Origin: Prunus persica
Lineage: Eukaryota > Streptophyta > Magnoliopsida > Rosales > Rosaceae
Length of the DNA stretch: 64,000 bases
Assembly: GCF_000346465.2 (NCBI RefSeq)
Contig: NC_034011.1
Coordinates: 26,595,941-26,659,940, forward strand
Direction: 5' to 3'
Shown in pieces: positions 11,491-21,212 of the stretch; within the stretch, counting starts at the first letter, position 1; each line of letters opens with the position of its first letter. Both the position numbers and the translations under genes were made by a program. The notes below the pieces were generated by a model that worked only from the letters and a program-made list of their open reading frames with translations, made no database searches and was not told the origin of the DNA.

Positions 11491-12879
11491 TATTCACTAC
11501 TTTTTTTGTTTATTCATCACTGTGTGTGTTATGGTTGTATACAAAATGCAGTTCCTCAATGATATTATGAACTCAGGAAGCTTCTGTTACAAGTTTCCCT
11601 CCTTAATAATCTACATTATGTATTTGATTTTAGTCTAATCTTCTTCTTTTTACAGCAAGTGGAGGAGGCATTCGCTTTCTGGGGTACTCCAGAAGGTGAT
11701 CTGGTCCATCCTGCTGAGTGTATGCAGCAGTTACTGGAGAAAGTTAGGCGTCATAGAGTCAATGTCGATGGCAATGTCTGTACAGTCATGGTAACCACTT
11801 TGGTTCTTGAGGTAATTTCTTTTTCCTTTATCTATTGCAGCCGAGGCATGTAAATTCTCTTATGAAATTCTGTAATCTTTGCAATATAGGCATGTGAAAT
11901 TTATAAGCACAAAGACATTAAATTAAAGCACACGTAGATTATTAAGTTGTCTTTTCTTTATATGTTTTTCTGCTTTTTTCTGTTGGCCATATATCCTTTA
12001 CTCCTTTCTCTTCTCTTTATAAATTTAATTTAATTGTCTCAGAAAAACAAATATGATAGTTTTTTGTATTATATAATAGGTTTACCATGAGTAGCAGAAA
12101 TAGACAATAACTGATATCTTATACAAATCTGAGAGGCAATTTGCTCCAATTTATATTATCATTGGTGTGGTCATCAATAACTGATCTTATACAAATCTCA
12201 TCACTGGTTATGTTTTGCAGGGATGGCAGCGGAAATTTGATCCCAGGTACAATGTGATGCAAACACTGCTTCTCAAAGCTGGCTGAGGGGCTAATGGCTC
12301 CATAAGAAGGTCTTGTCAGTGCTAATGCTATGATTACTAAACAATTTTGACAGTTATAAAATCCAAAATATACCAATCCCAAGAAGTGGACATGAACATT
12401 TAGATCTTTATTCATTTATTTATTTTTGTTTTGGAAATTGCAATACGTTTTGAAGGTTCAATCCTTCTGTATTTAGTTTGTTTAAAAAAAAACAATTCAC
12501 ATGTAAAAACAGTAGAGAGGTAAAAGACAGAAATAAAATGGAATTCTGTTCTTTTTTGGTAACCTTGATGTTCCTGAATCTTCCCGTTCTCCTCTATTCT
12601 AGATGCTTGCAAAGATAGGGTATATCATTTGTTGTTAGGCTATGTTCCTGCGTAATATGATGGCCCTTTTTGCATCTTTTGGGTCTTGGAAAAATGTCAG
12701 TAATCTGTTTGCTTATCTTTGGGTTTTCTTGGGCTGTAACAGGATCGATGGAGATTTAAATTTTCCTGATAACTATGCTCCATTTACGTATCTTGTTTAG
12801 GATATATTAGTGTACTTAATGTTTTTTTTTTTTGGTTCTGTAACTTGTTTCAATTTTTTTTCCACTTATGTTGTTTCAG

Positions 12880-13349
12880 ATTTCATGAAGGCTTGCTTTC
12901 CAGTGAGCAAGGTGTCTACATTGCAGAGTCTATCGCTGCTAAGAACATGAAACAAGCGAAGAGCCGTTTTCGGATGCCACAGTACCAATCGGTTTCTCTT
13001 TTATTCATTTTGGACTAATTGTTTTAGAGACTTATTCTTCAATTTTTTTTTGGCTGTTGCATTTGTTTTTGTTCCCAGGACCATGGTGGTTCTAATCGTT
13101 CTGCAAAAATAGAGCCAGCCAATGGTTGTACAGGTGAAAGGGAAACTGAGAAGTCTGCAAAGAAACTTGGTGAGTTATTGTTGCATCTGTTTTTCCAACG
13201 GAAATTTCTTTTTATTTTTTACTTTATGAATCTATTAGTAGCATTACAATCATTTTGATGTGGTAGATAAAGGAAGGACTGCAAAAGAGGAGGCATCCAA
13301 ACGTGAGAAGGTCCGAGAAATACACAAAAATCTACCTTCCATGCTTTAA
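12880..13349 (+). pseudogene. PKR1/CHR4-like chromatin-remodeller fragment, copy 1
   Basis: Three exon-like pieces with acceptors and donors: 12880 onward (FHEGLLSSEQGVYIAESIAA), 13080-13169 (DHGGSNRSAK to SAKKLG), and 13268-13349 (DKGRTAKEEASKREKVREI, ending NLPSML and a stop). The middle and last pieces recur at 22.69-22.96 kb. The pattern KREKVREIxKNLxSML resembles the C-terminal region of plant CHD3-type PKR1/CHR4 proteins as I remember them, so the assignment is tentative. Neither the PHD finger nor the helicase is present here. Confidence 0.4.
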
Positions 13350-13365
13350 TCACCTGACGAAATGG

Positions 13366-13640
13366 TCGCGGCTGTATTATTTAATAATTATATTTAAATA
13401 GTACAGCACAGCGGCTATACTCATTAAATATTATATTTATATAGTACAGCCGCGCAGCTATACCTTTTTAAATATAATATTTAACAGTATCGCGGAGCAG
13501 CTATACTTTTTAAATAGAATATAACCGTATAGCCGGCCGGCAATACCCATTAAATAGAAAATTTTCGCAGTAAAGCCGGTCGGCTATACACTTGAATAGA
13601 ACATTGTAATAGTATAGCCGCTATACGCTGGAAATAGAAC
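13366..13640. repeat. Palindromic satellite array A
   Basis: About seven degenerate units of roughly 42 bp, each with a core like GTATAGCCGNNCGGCTATAC followed by an AT-rich arm containing AAATAGAA. It begins directly after the remodeller fragment. It ends where sequence matching an ABC1-kinase intron (TTGGCCATATATCC) resumes at about 13650. Confidence 0.85.
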
Positions 13641-13699
13641 TTTTTTCTATTGGCCATATATCCTCTACTCCTTTCTCTTCTCTCTATAAATTAATTTTA

Positions 13700-14670
13700 T
13701 TGACTATGCCCTGCTTTCATTATTTTATAGCTTCTACTTCTGTAAAAATGCTCCCTGATTTGCTTCAATTATATTTAATATTTCTTAGGATGTCTAGAAA
13801 TAGAAACATATCCCTGGCATGAGGCTAGCATTCTTTCTTTACTGATAGGACCCATAAATTGCCTTCAGCAGGAAAGCTGAAAGGTGATCTACTTAAAAAC
13901 AGCTGCAAACATGCAACAAGCTAGGCAGTATACACTTTCAGTAAGCATAAGCAAACATTCTGCACAGCCGCCTATCTCATGTTAATTACTTTAAAAACTA
14001 GACAAAACAACAACTATATAACAAAAGCTCATCCTAAGAACAACAAACACCACACACGCACACACAGCAAATATCAAATTCCAAGAGACTGAATAAGCAA
14101 ACATACATGGTAAACAATGACCCAAAAAGCTGTCTAAGTGTGGCACCAGCACCAATAAAACCAAATAATCTTGAACCTGACTCATACAGAACAAGTCAAA
14201 TAATCTTTCCCCCTGACGCGTTCCCTCTCAAGAAAGAAATAAAGAACAAATTTCATTCAAAATATTAGGTAGCTTGATTTATTTATTTACTTATGAAGAA
14301 TTTAGCGAATCACGTTCTGCAGTTACGGAGCAGTTGATGCAAATGAGATAATGATTGATGCAAAAAGAGATGATTCCTCTTGCCCAGACCAGATTAATCT
14401 TATTAACTCATTGCTCTTCCGAGTGAGGTGCATGATCCCAAGCAAGCTTACTCACTTCCGGAACGGGAACGGGAACAGGAAGGTCCACGAGCCATGCATA
14501 CGGGAGGAGGGCTCTTTTGTCTGTCTTTCGTTTTCCTTGTCTAACCCTAAGTCTAACCCGAGTTGTCTCCTCTCACTCGCTCAGACATAACCCGCGACCT
14601 ATCTTCTTCTTCAATCCTCATCTATATCTCTCTCACTCATAGCATCATCATCATCTCATTTTTCCGAGTC
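13700..14670. other. Intergenic DNA inside the island
   Basis: The first 50 bp match the kinase intron also seen at 11.98, 16.35 and 23.35 kb. The remainder shows no recognisable gene. Confidence 0.4.
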
Positions 14671-14673
14671 AGA

Positions 14674-14750
14674 CCCGCCCAGACACGCCCAGGCCGCCTA
14701 GGCGGGCGCCCAACGCCTAGGTGCCGTCTAGGCCGATTTTTGGAACACTG
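14674..14750. repeat. GCCTAGGC-type GC-rich palindromic repeat
   Basis: Nested palindromes of CCGCCTAGGCGG and GGCGCC type, ending in GGCCGATTTTTGGAACACTG. This ending recurs almost unchanged at about 15060-15083, 15180-15200 and 20229-20246. Confidence 0.7.
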
Positions 14751-14751
14751 A

Positions 14752-15200
14752 CTGGTTAAATGAGCAGGCAGTCTGAAACAAAATGCCTTGATAACAATGT
14801 TGAAGCCATAGCTTAACATGTGAATCTAAAATCGTCAAAATAGGAGAAATACAAGAGCCACCATAGAAACTCTCTGGGCGGCCGCCTAGGCCAAATTTTC
14901 AAACATGGCTGGTTAAATGAGCAAGCACTTTGAAACAAAATGCCTTGATAACAATATTGAAGCCATAGCTTAACATTTGAATCCAAAATCATCAAAACAA
15001 GAGAAATAAAAGAGCCACCATAAAAACCCTCTGGTCAGCCGCCTAGCGACTAGGCGCCGCCTAAGCCGATTTTTAAAACACTGGCTGGTTAAATGAGCAG
15101 GCACTCTGAAACAAAATGGCTTGGTAATAATGTTGGAGCCATAGCTTAACATGTTTGGTCAACAATGTCCTTCCGCCTAGGCCGATTTTTCGAACACTGC
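14752..15200. repeat. Direct repeats of about 160-175 bp, three copies
   Basis: Copies begin at 14752, 14909 and 15085 with CTGGTTAAATGAGCA. Each continues through a segment about an AAAATGCCTTGATAACAATG motif and a GCCATAGCTTAACAT motif, and closes with a GCCTAGG element. Spacing is 157 and 176 bp. The third copy is shortened. Confidence 0.85.
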
Positions 15201-15243
15201 CTGAATTACATCAATACTTTAACAGTTTATTAGCCATACCTAC

Positions 15244-15393
15244 TTATGCTGTGTTTCTGAGACAGCACACAGCATGGTGATCAATGGCAGAAAGACTACC
15301 CTCTTTAGCCAACCTGGGAGACTTTTGAAGCTTCTCTCTTTTATGGCGGCGCCATGCTGTTTGCAAAACACAAGCTGCCTTTGGTTCCCATTG
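15244..15393 (-). pseudogene. Cyclic-nucleotide-gated channel C-terminal exon fragment
   Basis: On the minus strand a good acceptor (TTTGATTTGCAG) precedes a 49-residue stretch starting QWEPKAACVLQTAWRRHKR and ending at a stop. The QW-AAC-hQ-AWRR pattern is the IQ/calmodulin-binding segment that follows the cyclic-nucleotide-binding domain in plant CNGCs, and LAKEGS resembles the residues just after it. No channel or nucleotide-binding exon is present nearby, so this is an isolated fragment. Identification is tentative because only one short exon is available. Confidence 0.45.
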
Positions 15394-15599
15394 CTGCAAA
15401 TCAAAGTTGTTACTGGCGGAACTATTAAGGCGCAAGGAGGTGCAGCCCTCGCCGGAAAATCTCTTGCAGCTGCAACTGAGGCGCTGTTCTTGTGAAGACG
15501 ATGACCACTGTGCCCTGGTTTTCTTTTTGATAATTCCAAATGAAACGACGCCTGTTTTGAATTTGGGGAATGAAATCCTTTTAATGAAACGGTGTGTTT

Positions 15600-16260
15600 T
15601 GTGACTTGAAAACATTTTATTTTAATCTTATTAATGAAATCCTTTTAATGAATTCTTATTATATCCCCATGAATTCAAGCCCAAATTGGACTTGCTGAGT
15701 TGATATCCCCGTGACATTTGATTCAAAGCATGGTTAGTTTTGTGATTGTATCAAAATTTATATATGGCATTACTTTCTTTAGTTGATATTGCCGGATTAG
15801 TTTTTTTACTTCTTTTTTGTTGTTGCCAACTTCTTTAGTTTAATAATATGTTATTAAGTAATATCTTAGTCTTTTTTTAATTACTTTGATTAGTAATATT
15901 ATGAACCTATGCCGGCCAACATTCATTAGGAGAAGTCTCATCTGGAAAATGTTTGCCAGCGTAGGTCTTTGCCGACAAAATCATTCATCGGGAGATGTTT
16001 ATTTTATTTTATTTGAAATTAGTTTCTTTACTTTTTTTTTCCAACTATTTTTGTTTAATATATGTAATTAAGTAAGATCTTACCATTTTTTAATTACTTT
16101 AATTAATAATTATATTGTAATTATTATTATTTAGTTAATATTTAAATATTTTAATGATTTCATAAATTACTTAAATATTCGAATATATTTAAGGGCAAAT
16201 ATGACACTATAAATCTATATTTTTACTACACATAAATCCATATTTTTGTTGTTGGTGATG
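15600..16260. other. AT-rich DNA with a dispersed AT repeat
   Basis: Near 15836-15900 and 16050-16115 the sequence has the form TTTAATATATGTAATTAAGTAATATCTTAG followed by TTTTAATTACTTTAATTAGTAA in two pieces. The same block recurs near 25180-25240 and 26250-26470, always close to a palindromic array. No gene seen. Confidence 0.6.
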
Positions 16261-16273
16261 TATTTAAAGAATA

Positions 16274-16325
16274 TAGCAGCACGGCTATACACTATAAATA
16301 TTCTATTTTAAAGGTCTAGCCGCCT
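16274..16325. repeat. Palindromic satellite, short block B
   Basis: Two degenerate units (ATAGCAGCACGGCTATACAC and GGTCTAGCCGCC). They are followed directly by the kinase-intron sequence at about 16344-16460. Confidence 0.7.
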
Positions 16326-16770
16326 TATCTGCTTTTGTATGTTGGCCATATATCCTTTACGCCTGTCCCTTCTCTTTATAAATTTAATTTAATTATCTCA
16401 GAAAAACGAATGCGATAGTTTTTTGTATCATAATAGGTTTACCATGAGTAGCCGAATTGATATCTTTTATGGGAGCTTTAGTAATATACCCAAAATATGT
16501 GCTGAAATTATAAAAAAACCCCACATGAAATGCACTTTAGAAACATACCCAAAACCTATTTACTAAATAAGAAATGAGTGTTGAAGTTCCTATAAATTAC
16601 ATTTCTACCATTGATTAACTTAAAACAAGCCCAACACAAAAAACTCAAAAAGAAACCAAAACAAGCCCAGCCCAAATTTCAAAAAAAAAAAAACCTGAAC
16701 TAAAAAAAAAAAAAAAATCACGAAAATCAAGGAGCTGTCCTTACGACCCTTCTCCACCGAATCTTCATAC

Positions 16771-16925
16771 ACTGTTAATACCATATGATAGAAGTACATT
16801 GTTAATACCATTTCATAGAAGTACACTGTTAATACCATTTCATAGAAGTACACTGTTAATACCATGTCATAGAAGTACATTGTTAATACCATTTTATAGA
16901 AATACATTGTTAATACCATTTCATA
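16771..16925. repeat. 27-bp minisatellite
   Basis: Five to six tandem copies of a 27-bp unit (CATAGAAGTACACTGTTAATACCATTT, shown here in two parts: CATAGAAGTACACTG and TTAATACCATTT). Because 27 is a multiple of three, the minus strand reads as a nine-residue repeat of MVLTMYFYE type. Two more copies lie at about 17066-17120. Confidence 0.9.
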
Positions 16926-17065
16926 CAAAAAATTAAATTTAAAAAAAAAACTAAAAAAGCCCAGCAAGACATCCAATATCTTTTGCAGAAACCACCTCCA
17001 ATTGTCCATAGTTTCACCACAAACAATCGCAAAGGCAAAAGAAAATACCTCTACAAAAAGAAAAA

Positions 17066-17120
17066 AAAGTACATTGTTAATACAATGTCATAGAAGTACA
17101 CTGTTAATACTATGTCATAG
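17066..17120. repeat. 27-bp minisatellite, second block
   Basis: Two further copies of the unit found at 16771-16925, separated from it by about 140 bp of A-rich DNA. Confidence 0.8.
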
Positions 17121-17269
17121 AAGATGTTGTGAGTACTAAATTCTCCACAAGCTCTGATTACCACCCAATAAAACAACATCCACACTTACGTAGTCAAAGG
17201 AAAACATTCCCACGAACAAAAAGAAGAAGAAAAAATTGAACTCTTGGATTGATTTACTGTGAAACATTC

Positions 17270-17370
17270 CCAAGTGCCACCTAACTCCCTAGCGCCTACC
17301 TCTAACGTTTAGAGTGAACTCGCGGTGGTGTTCTCCCACCTAGCGCCTAGGTCGATTTTTCAGAGTTTCT
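17270..17370. repeat. GCCTAGG-type repeat, degenerate copy
   Basis: CCTAGCGCCTA motifs flank a short unrelated spacer, and the block closes with CCTAGCGCCTAGGTCGATTTTTC, broken here as CCTAGCGCCTAGG and TCGATTTTTC. Same family as 14.7 and 20.2 kb. Confidence 0.5.
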
Positions 17371-17379
17371 TCTTCTTCT

Positions 17380-17767
17380 GGGGGGGAGATAAGAAAACAT
17401 GTAAAAAGGGCATGAAAGATGAAGAAAAATTAATAAAACAAAAAATTATTTTTAATTTTACTCAACAATTATTTGTTATTAATTTGTCCTTACCAGCCCT
17501 TAAATGTCATATGAATCATCGAATTTTTGACTGACATTGGCCTAATGCATGAAAGCACTTGTGATAATAAGAGAAGAACAGAATTGTTTCTGTTCTTAAT
17601 ATGGAGGAGACATAAAGCAATGGTAGAACTAAGCTGATGGGTGTTGAGTTTTCTGCATATTTTTAACATAAAGCCAACTCACAACAACTAACACTTGCAA
17701 GAGTGAATCAGAACAATACAATTAGATCACTCTCCACAAGTCAACAATTATCATGGCATCTACTGTC

Positions 17768-17811
<44 letters not shown>

Positions 17812-18680
17812 TAACACTCTCGTATATACATCTGATGTACTATGTATGAGCCCTAATCATACCAAGAGTGTGTTATATTGAATCTAGAAAGAATGGCTTC
17901 AATGGAAAAACACAACAGTTGGCCAGACTTACAATAAAAAGGGAGTGAAGTGAAGACAAGTGAAAGAGAATGGGGCATCAAGCTAACAACACCCTTCTTG
18001 ACATGGAGTCTCTCATCTTGCATTTCATGAGAGAGAAAATTATAGACAGAGAGCAAATAGATGCAATGCAGCCACACCATGCACCTTGCAAATCAATAAT
18101 GAAGTGAAAATGGAGATTGGGAGTTTTGAACTCTATAGCAACTGACAATATTACCAACCTAAGTCTGTGGAAAATACAAGATACATATACATGACAATCC
18201 TGCTTTATATGCGAACTAAATGTATAATTTTAAAGTATAAAATTCCAACTTTTGGTTCAATTTTAAAATAGGTTTTAACTACTTACATTACTTCATATGC
18301 ATGAGAAGTTCACTTTCAGATCTTACATACAAAACAAGACAGTTGCATTGTGTTACCAGCATATCACAAAAAATAAAGCCAACCATTTTAAAATTCATCG
18401 TACAAACCAACACGACACATGGAGTCTCGACGAACAGAACGCATTGCAAATATCATATCATCAGCACATTGTTTCTCAAAATAAACAGAAGCAACTTTAC
18501 GTACAAGGTTATCAAGATAACAAAGCTTGCACATAGAAATGACCATGAAACTGATGAAAGCAGTAAAACAAGCGGGTTGGGTGGCTGCTTACATATTCCT
18601 TTGTGTCATGCTTTGTTAGTACCAAGGCCATACCAGAAAACTCATTGGTATTAACTAATAACCACTTCACTACCATAAAG
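17380..18680. other. Intergenic DNA
   Basis: No gene recognised. It contains the GA microsatellite at 17772-17808. The right end lies just beyond the truncated CBL fragment. Confidence 0.4.
17772..17808. repeat. (GA)n microsatellite
   Basis: A (CA)n start followed by about 16 GA units. Confidence 0.9.
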
Positions 18681-18694
18681 GTGGTAAACACTTT

Positions 18695-19585
18695 CAAAAT
18701 ATATAGACATTGAGTGCATGAACAAACTCATCAAATTCAAAGACACCATTTTCTTTTCATCAAAGAGATCAAAAACCTAGAAAAGAAAAATCCAGTTCGT
18801 GTAAATAGGTGCAGGGAATTATATATATCCTAGTCAATTAGTTCAAGATGTTGGTATGAAGCATATACCCTGTCCAGGAAAAGATTTTCACCATAGGGAG
18901 TTCTGAATAGTGCTAGTTGAAACTCTTCCTACAACATAATCATCATCCAAATAATTACTACAATGCATGAAACTAGAAAGAAACAACACATTTCTTCATA
19001 ATTGAATTTGAATGATTCAAAGAAATTTGGCTAACCTTATGAATCGATCTGTCATCGATAATTGAACAACTCAACTTTTTAAACAGCTCATACAATACCT
19101 CCAGCTCATTAACAGTAATTGCATCATGATTTCATGCAAGTAAACAGCCCAAACAGCATTCAAAATTCTCATTAACTAATCATTTTTTCTTCTTCTTCTT
19201 TTTTTTTTTTCAAAATTCCCAAAGCAAAAGGAAATAATTCACAATTCGAAGTTCTGCATATATATAGTTTTCTTAATCTTCTGAATATTTTAAATAAATA
19301 AATTCATACATACGATTTCATCGGTGATGATAGACATATCGCCGAAAACGAAACAGCGTTTGGTTGGGGGGGGGGGGGGACGGCCGTTAAAGCAACCGGT
19401 CACAACAAAAATCAACACCTCTATGATCGCTACAAACAGTATAAATGCCGTGCAGATCCACTTGCCCAATGATAAAGAACTCGATCTTTGCTCAACCCCC
19501 TGCTTAATTAATCGAAAAATCAAAAATTAAGCATAAACAAGAGGAAATGAAATTCGCACATTTTAATTTTTACCGAGAAATCCAT
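18695..19585 (-). pseudogene. CBL10-like calcineurin B-like calcium sensor, truncated
   Basis: Exon-like pieces on the minus strand. 19499 to about 19309 holds SSSLSLGKWICTAFILFVAI and a hydrophobic anchor ending CFNGRPP, typical of the membrane-anchored CBL10 N-terminus. About 19108-19033 reads VNELEVLYELFKKLSCSIID. 18928-18869 reads EEFQLALFRTPYGENLFLDR. 18776-18700 starts VFDLFDEKK. In this last piece one A is missing from the run before GGTGTC, which shifts the frame. Homology to FDEFVHALNV continues and then stops, so the second to fourth EF-hands are absent. A 14-G run interrupts the first piece. CBL proteins bind calcium and activate CIPK kinases; this copy cannot do so. Confidence 0.75.
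19366..19379. repeat. Poly-G tract
   Basis: Fourteen consecutive G on the plus strand, inside the first CBL10-like piece. Its length decides that piece's frame, and it is prone to sequencing error. Confidence 0.9.
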
Positions 19586-19676
19586 TGTCGTCTGCAACAA
19601 CTCATTAGATCGAGGCTACTACTTCTAGCACTGTGTTGCTTTGTGCTTTTCAATGAAATGTGTTTGCATTTGCACC

Positions 19677-19695
19677 AGAGAGAGAGAGAGAGAGA
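19677..19695. repeat. (AG)n microsatellite
   Basis: About ten AG units upstream of the CBL10-like fragment, at the place expected for its former 5' leader. Confidence 0.85.
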
Positions 19696-19961
19696 AACAA
19701 CCGATGAGTAATAATCCAATTTTGAGTTTTTTGTATGAATTTCTCACTAAAGGGTAAATCAGGAAATCTATTAAAAAAAAATCAGCTGGCAATAGTAGGG
19801 TGTGTTTATAAAGTCTGTTTAATGTAAGGTAGGGTGTGTTTATGAAGTCAATTTCATGTAGGGTATTTCTATGATTCTATAGCTAGAAATGGGTTTCTTT
19901 ATAGTTATTCTATATTATCGTTGGTGTGGTCATCAATAACTGATTTTAAATATAAATTATA

Positions 19962-20040
19962 AACGTACAGCCGCACGGCTATACTTTCTAGTTAGAGTCG
20001 AATATTTTAAAAGTACAGCCGCGCGGCTCTACTCTTTAAA
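19962..20040. repeat. Palindromic satellite, short block C
   Basis: Two units, CGTACAGCCGCACGGCTATA and AGTACAGCCGCGCGGCTCTA. They follow a copy of the kinase intron motif TTGGTGTGGTCATCAATAAC at about 19921. Confidence 0.8.
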
Positions 20041-20119
20041 TATATTCGAATGAACACGAAGCTTGCACTCGCAGTGGACGGAACTTTCTCTCGCAGTCAC
20101 TGCTTCGTCCTCCGGGTTC

Positions 20120-20250
20120 GGCGCCGAAAAAAGACCCAACCCGCCTAGGCGCCCGCCTAGCTACTACCTACCCGCCTAGCCACCGCCTAGCCCCCTAGCC
20201 ACCGCCTAGCCACAGCCTAGCCGCCTAGGCCGACTTTTCAAATACTGCGA
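20120..20250. repeat. GCCTAGGC-type repeat, longest copy
   Basis: A run of CCGCCTAGGCGCC, then five or more CCGCCTAGCCA-like units, closing with GCCGCCTAGGCCGACTTTTC. It lies just right of palindromic block C. Confidence 0.75.
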
Positions 20251-21212
20251 TTGACTGAAAGTCTGAAACCCGAAATTGAAAAAATTTAGCTGCAAATTTG
20301 AGCTTGAGATTGGGAAGCCGAAGCAGTGAAGCACAAGTCGGGTCCATAGAAGAAGAGATCATGTGACTCTTAATTCATCCAATTCCATTCCTCTCCCTGT
20401 TTCGCGCCTTATATTCTTCTCTCTTCGCACTGGCGACATGGCGCAGAAGAAAAAAAATACAAAATTTGCTGACTTGGTGTCTGTCTTCTGTGGAAGGAAA
20501 TGATGAAGTTGTCCTATCATGGAGTTTCTATGGTCTTGCCAATAACAAGGTTCTGTGAATGGCATGCGTTAGGCTACTTGAATTCAAATTGATTCTGAAG
20601 TTTAAACATTTCTGTGAATGGCATGCGTTTAGCTTCTCTTGCTTTGCTTATTCTTTAATATGCAAATGGCATTTGTGCTTGTACCTCACTGCCTGTGTTT
20701 TAGGTGGCGAATGTTAGTACAATTTTTGTTTGCCGCATTCCTCGTAATAGTGATTCACTATTTCAGAGTAGTCGAAATCCGTCTTTTGCCCTTAAGCTAT
20801 CATTGTGTTGCTACTCATAACTGTATTAACTATATGAGTCATGACTTGCTGTTTAGTTAATTGGATATTCTTTCTTAACATATGCAGGTTTTTCTGTGTT
20901 GAAATGAGACTGAACATATAATGGAATAAATACAAATTTCATGTGAAAAATGCGGTCCAAGTGTTTGGAATTGCAGCAAGATTTCTTTTTGAAAGCTTAA
21001 ATGTCAGGAAGCAAAGCTTAAGGGATTACCAGATACCACCAGAATGTGCCCTATTCAACCGACCCTTGAAAGTGTATCTAGTTGAGATGAACATTTAGAT
21101 TTGGTTCTTTAATTTAGGTTTCTATGAAGATCTTCTTTTAGTTGTCTTAGACCCATAATTTATTTTTAAGGTCATTGCTATATTCTGTCTCACCTGCCTC
21201 TTTTTCTTGCAG

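Larger units (their letters stand above)
9910..12286 (+). pseudogene. ABC1/aarF-domain kinase fragment, disrupted
   Basis: Part 1 (9910-10257) reads PKAPEHSFAYTKKTIERAFG, then FEEKPVASRSIAQVH and VAVKVRHPGV, the ABC1 (UbiB/ADCK) kinase core. The usual PVASGSIAQVH motif has Arg in place of Gly. After LAREAANL the frame breaks, and HPAVLVETYEQGE continues in another frame (about 10261-10368), so a segment between them is missing. An LTR-like insert follows. The C-terminal exons resume at 11656-11811 (QVEEAFAFWGTPEGDLVHPA, ending VTTLVLE before a GT donor) and 12221-12286 (GWQRKFDPRYN to a stop). The N-terminus is absent. ABC1-like kinases normally act in plastids and mitochondria; this copy cannot encode a complete enzyme. 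Confidence 0.8.

Noticed and set aside
16620..17009. 129-codon frame on the minus strand
   Set aside because: Translation of the 27-bp minisatellite flanked by poly-A tracts.
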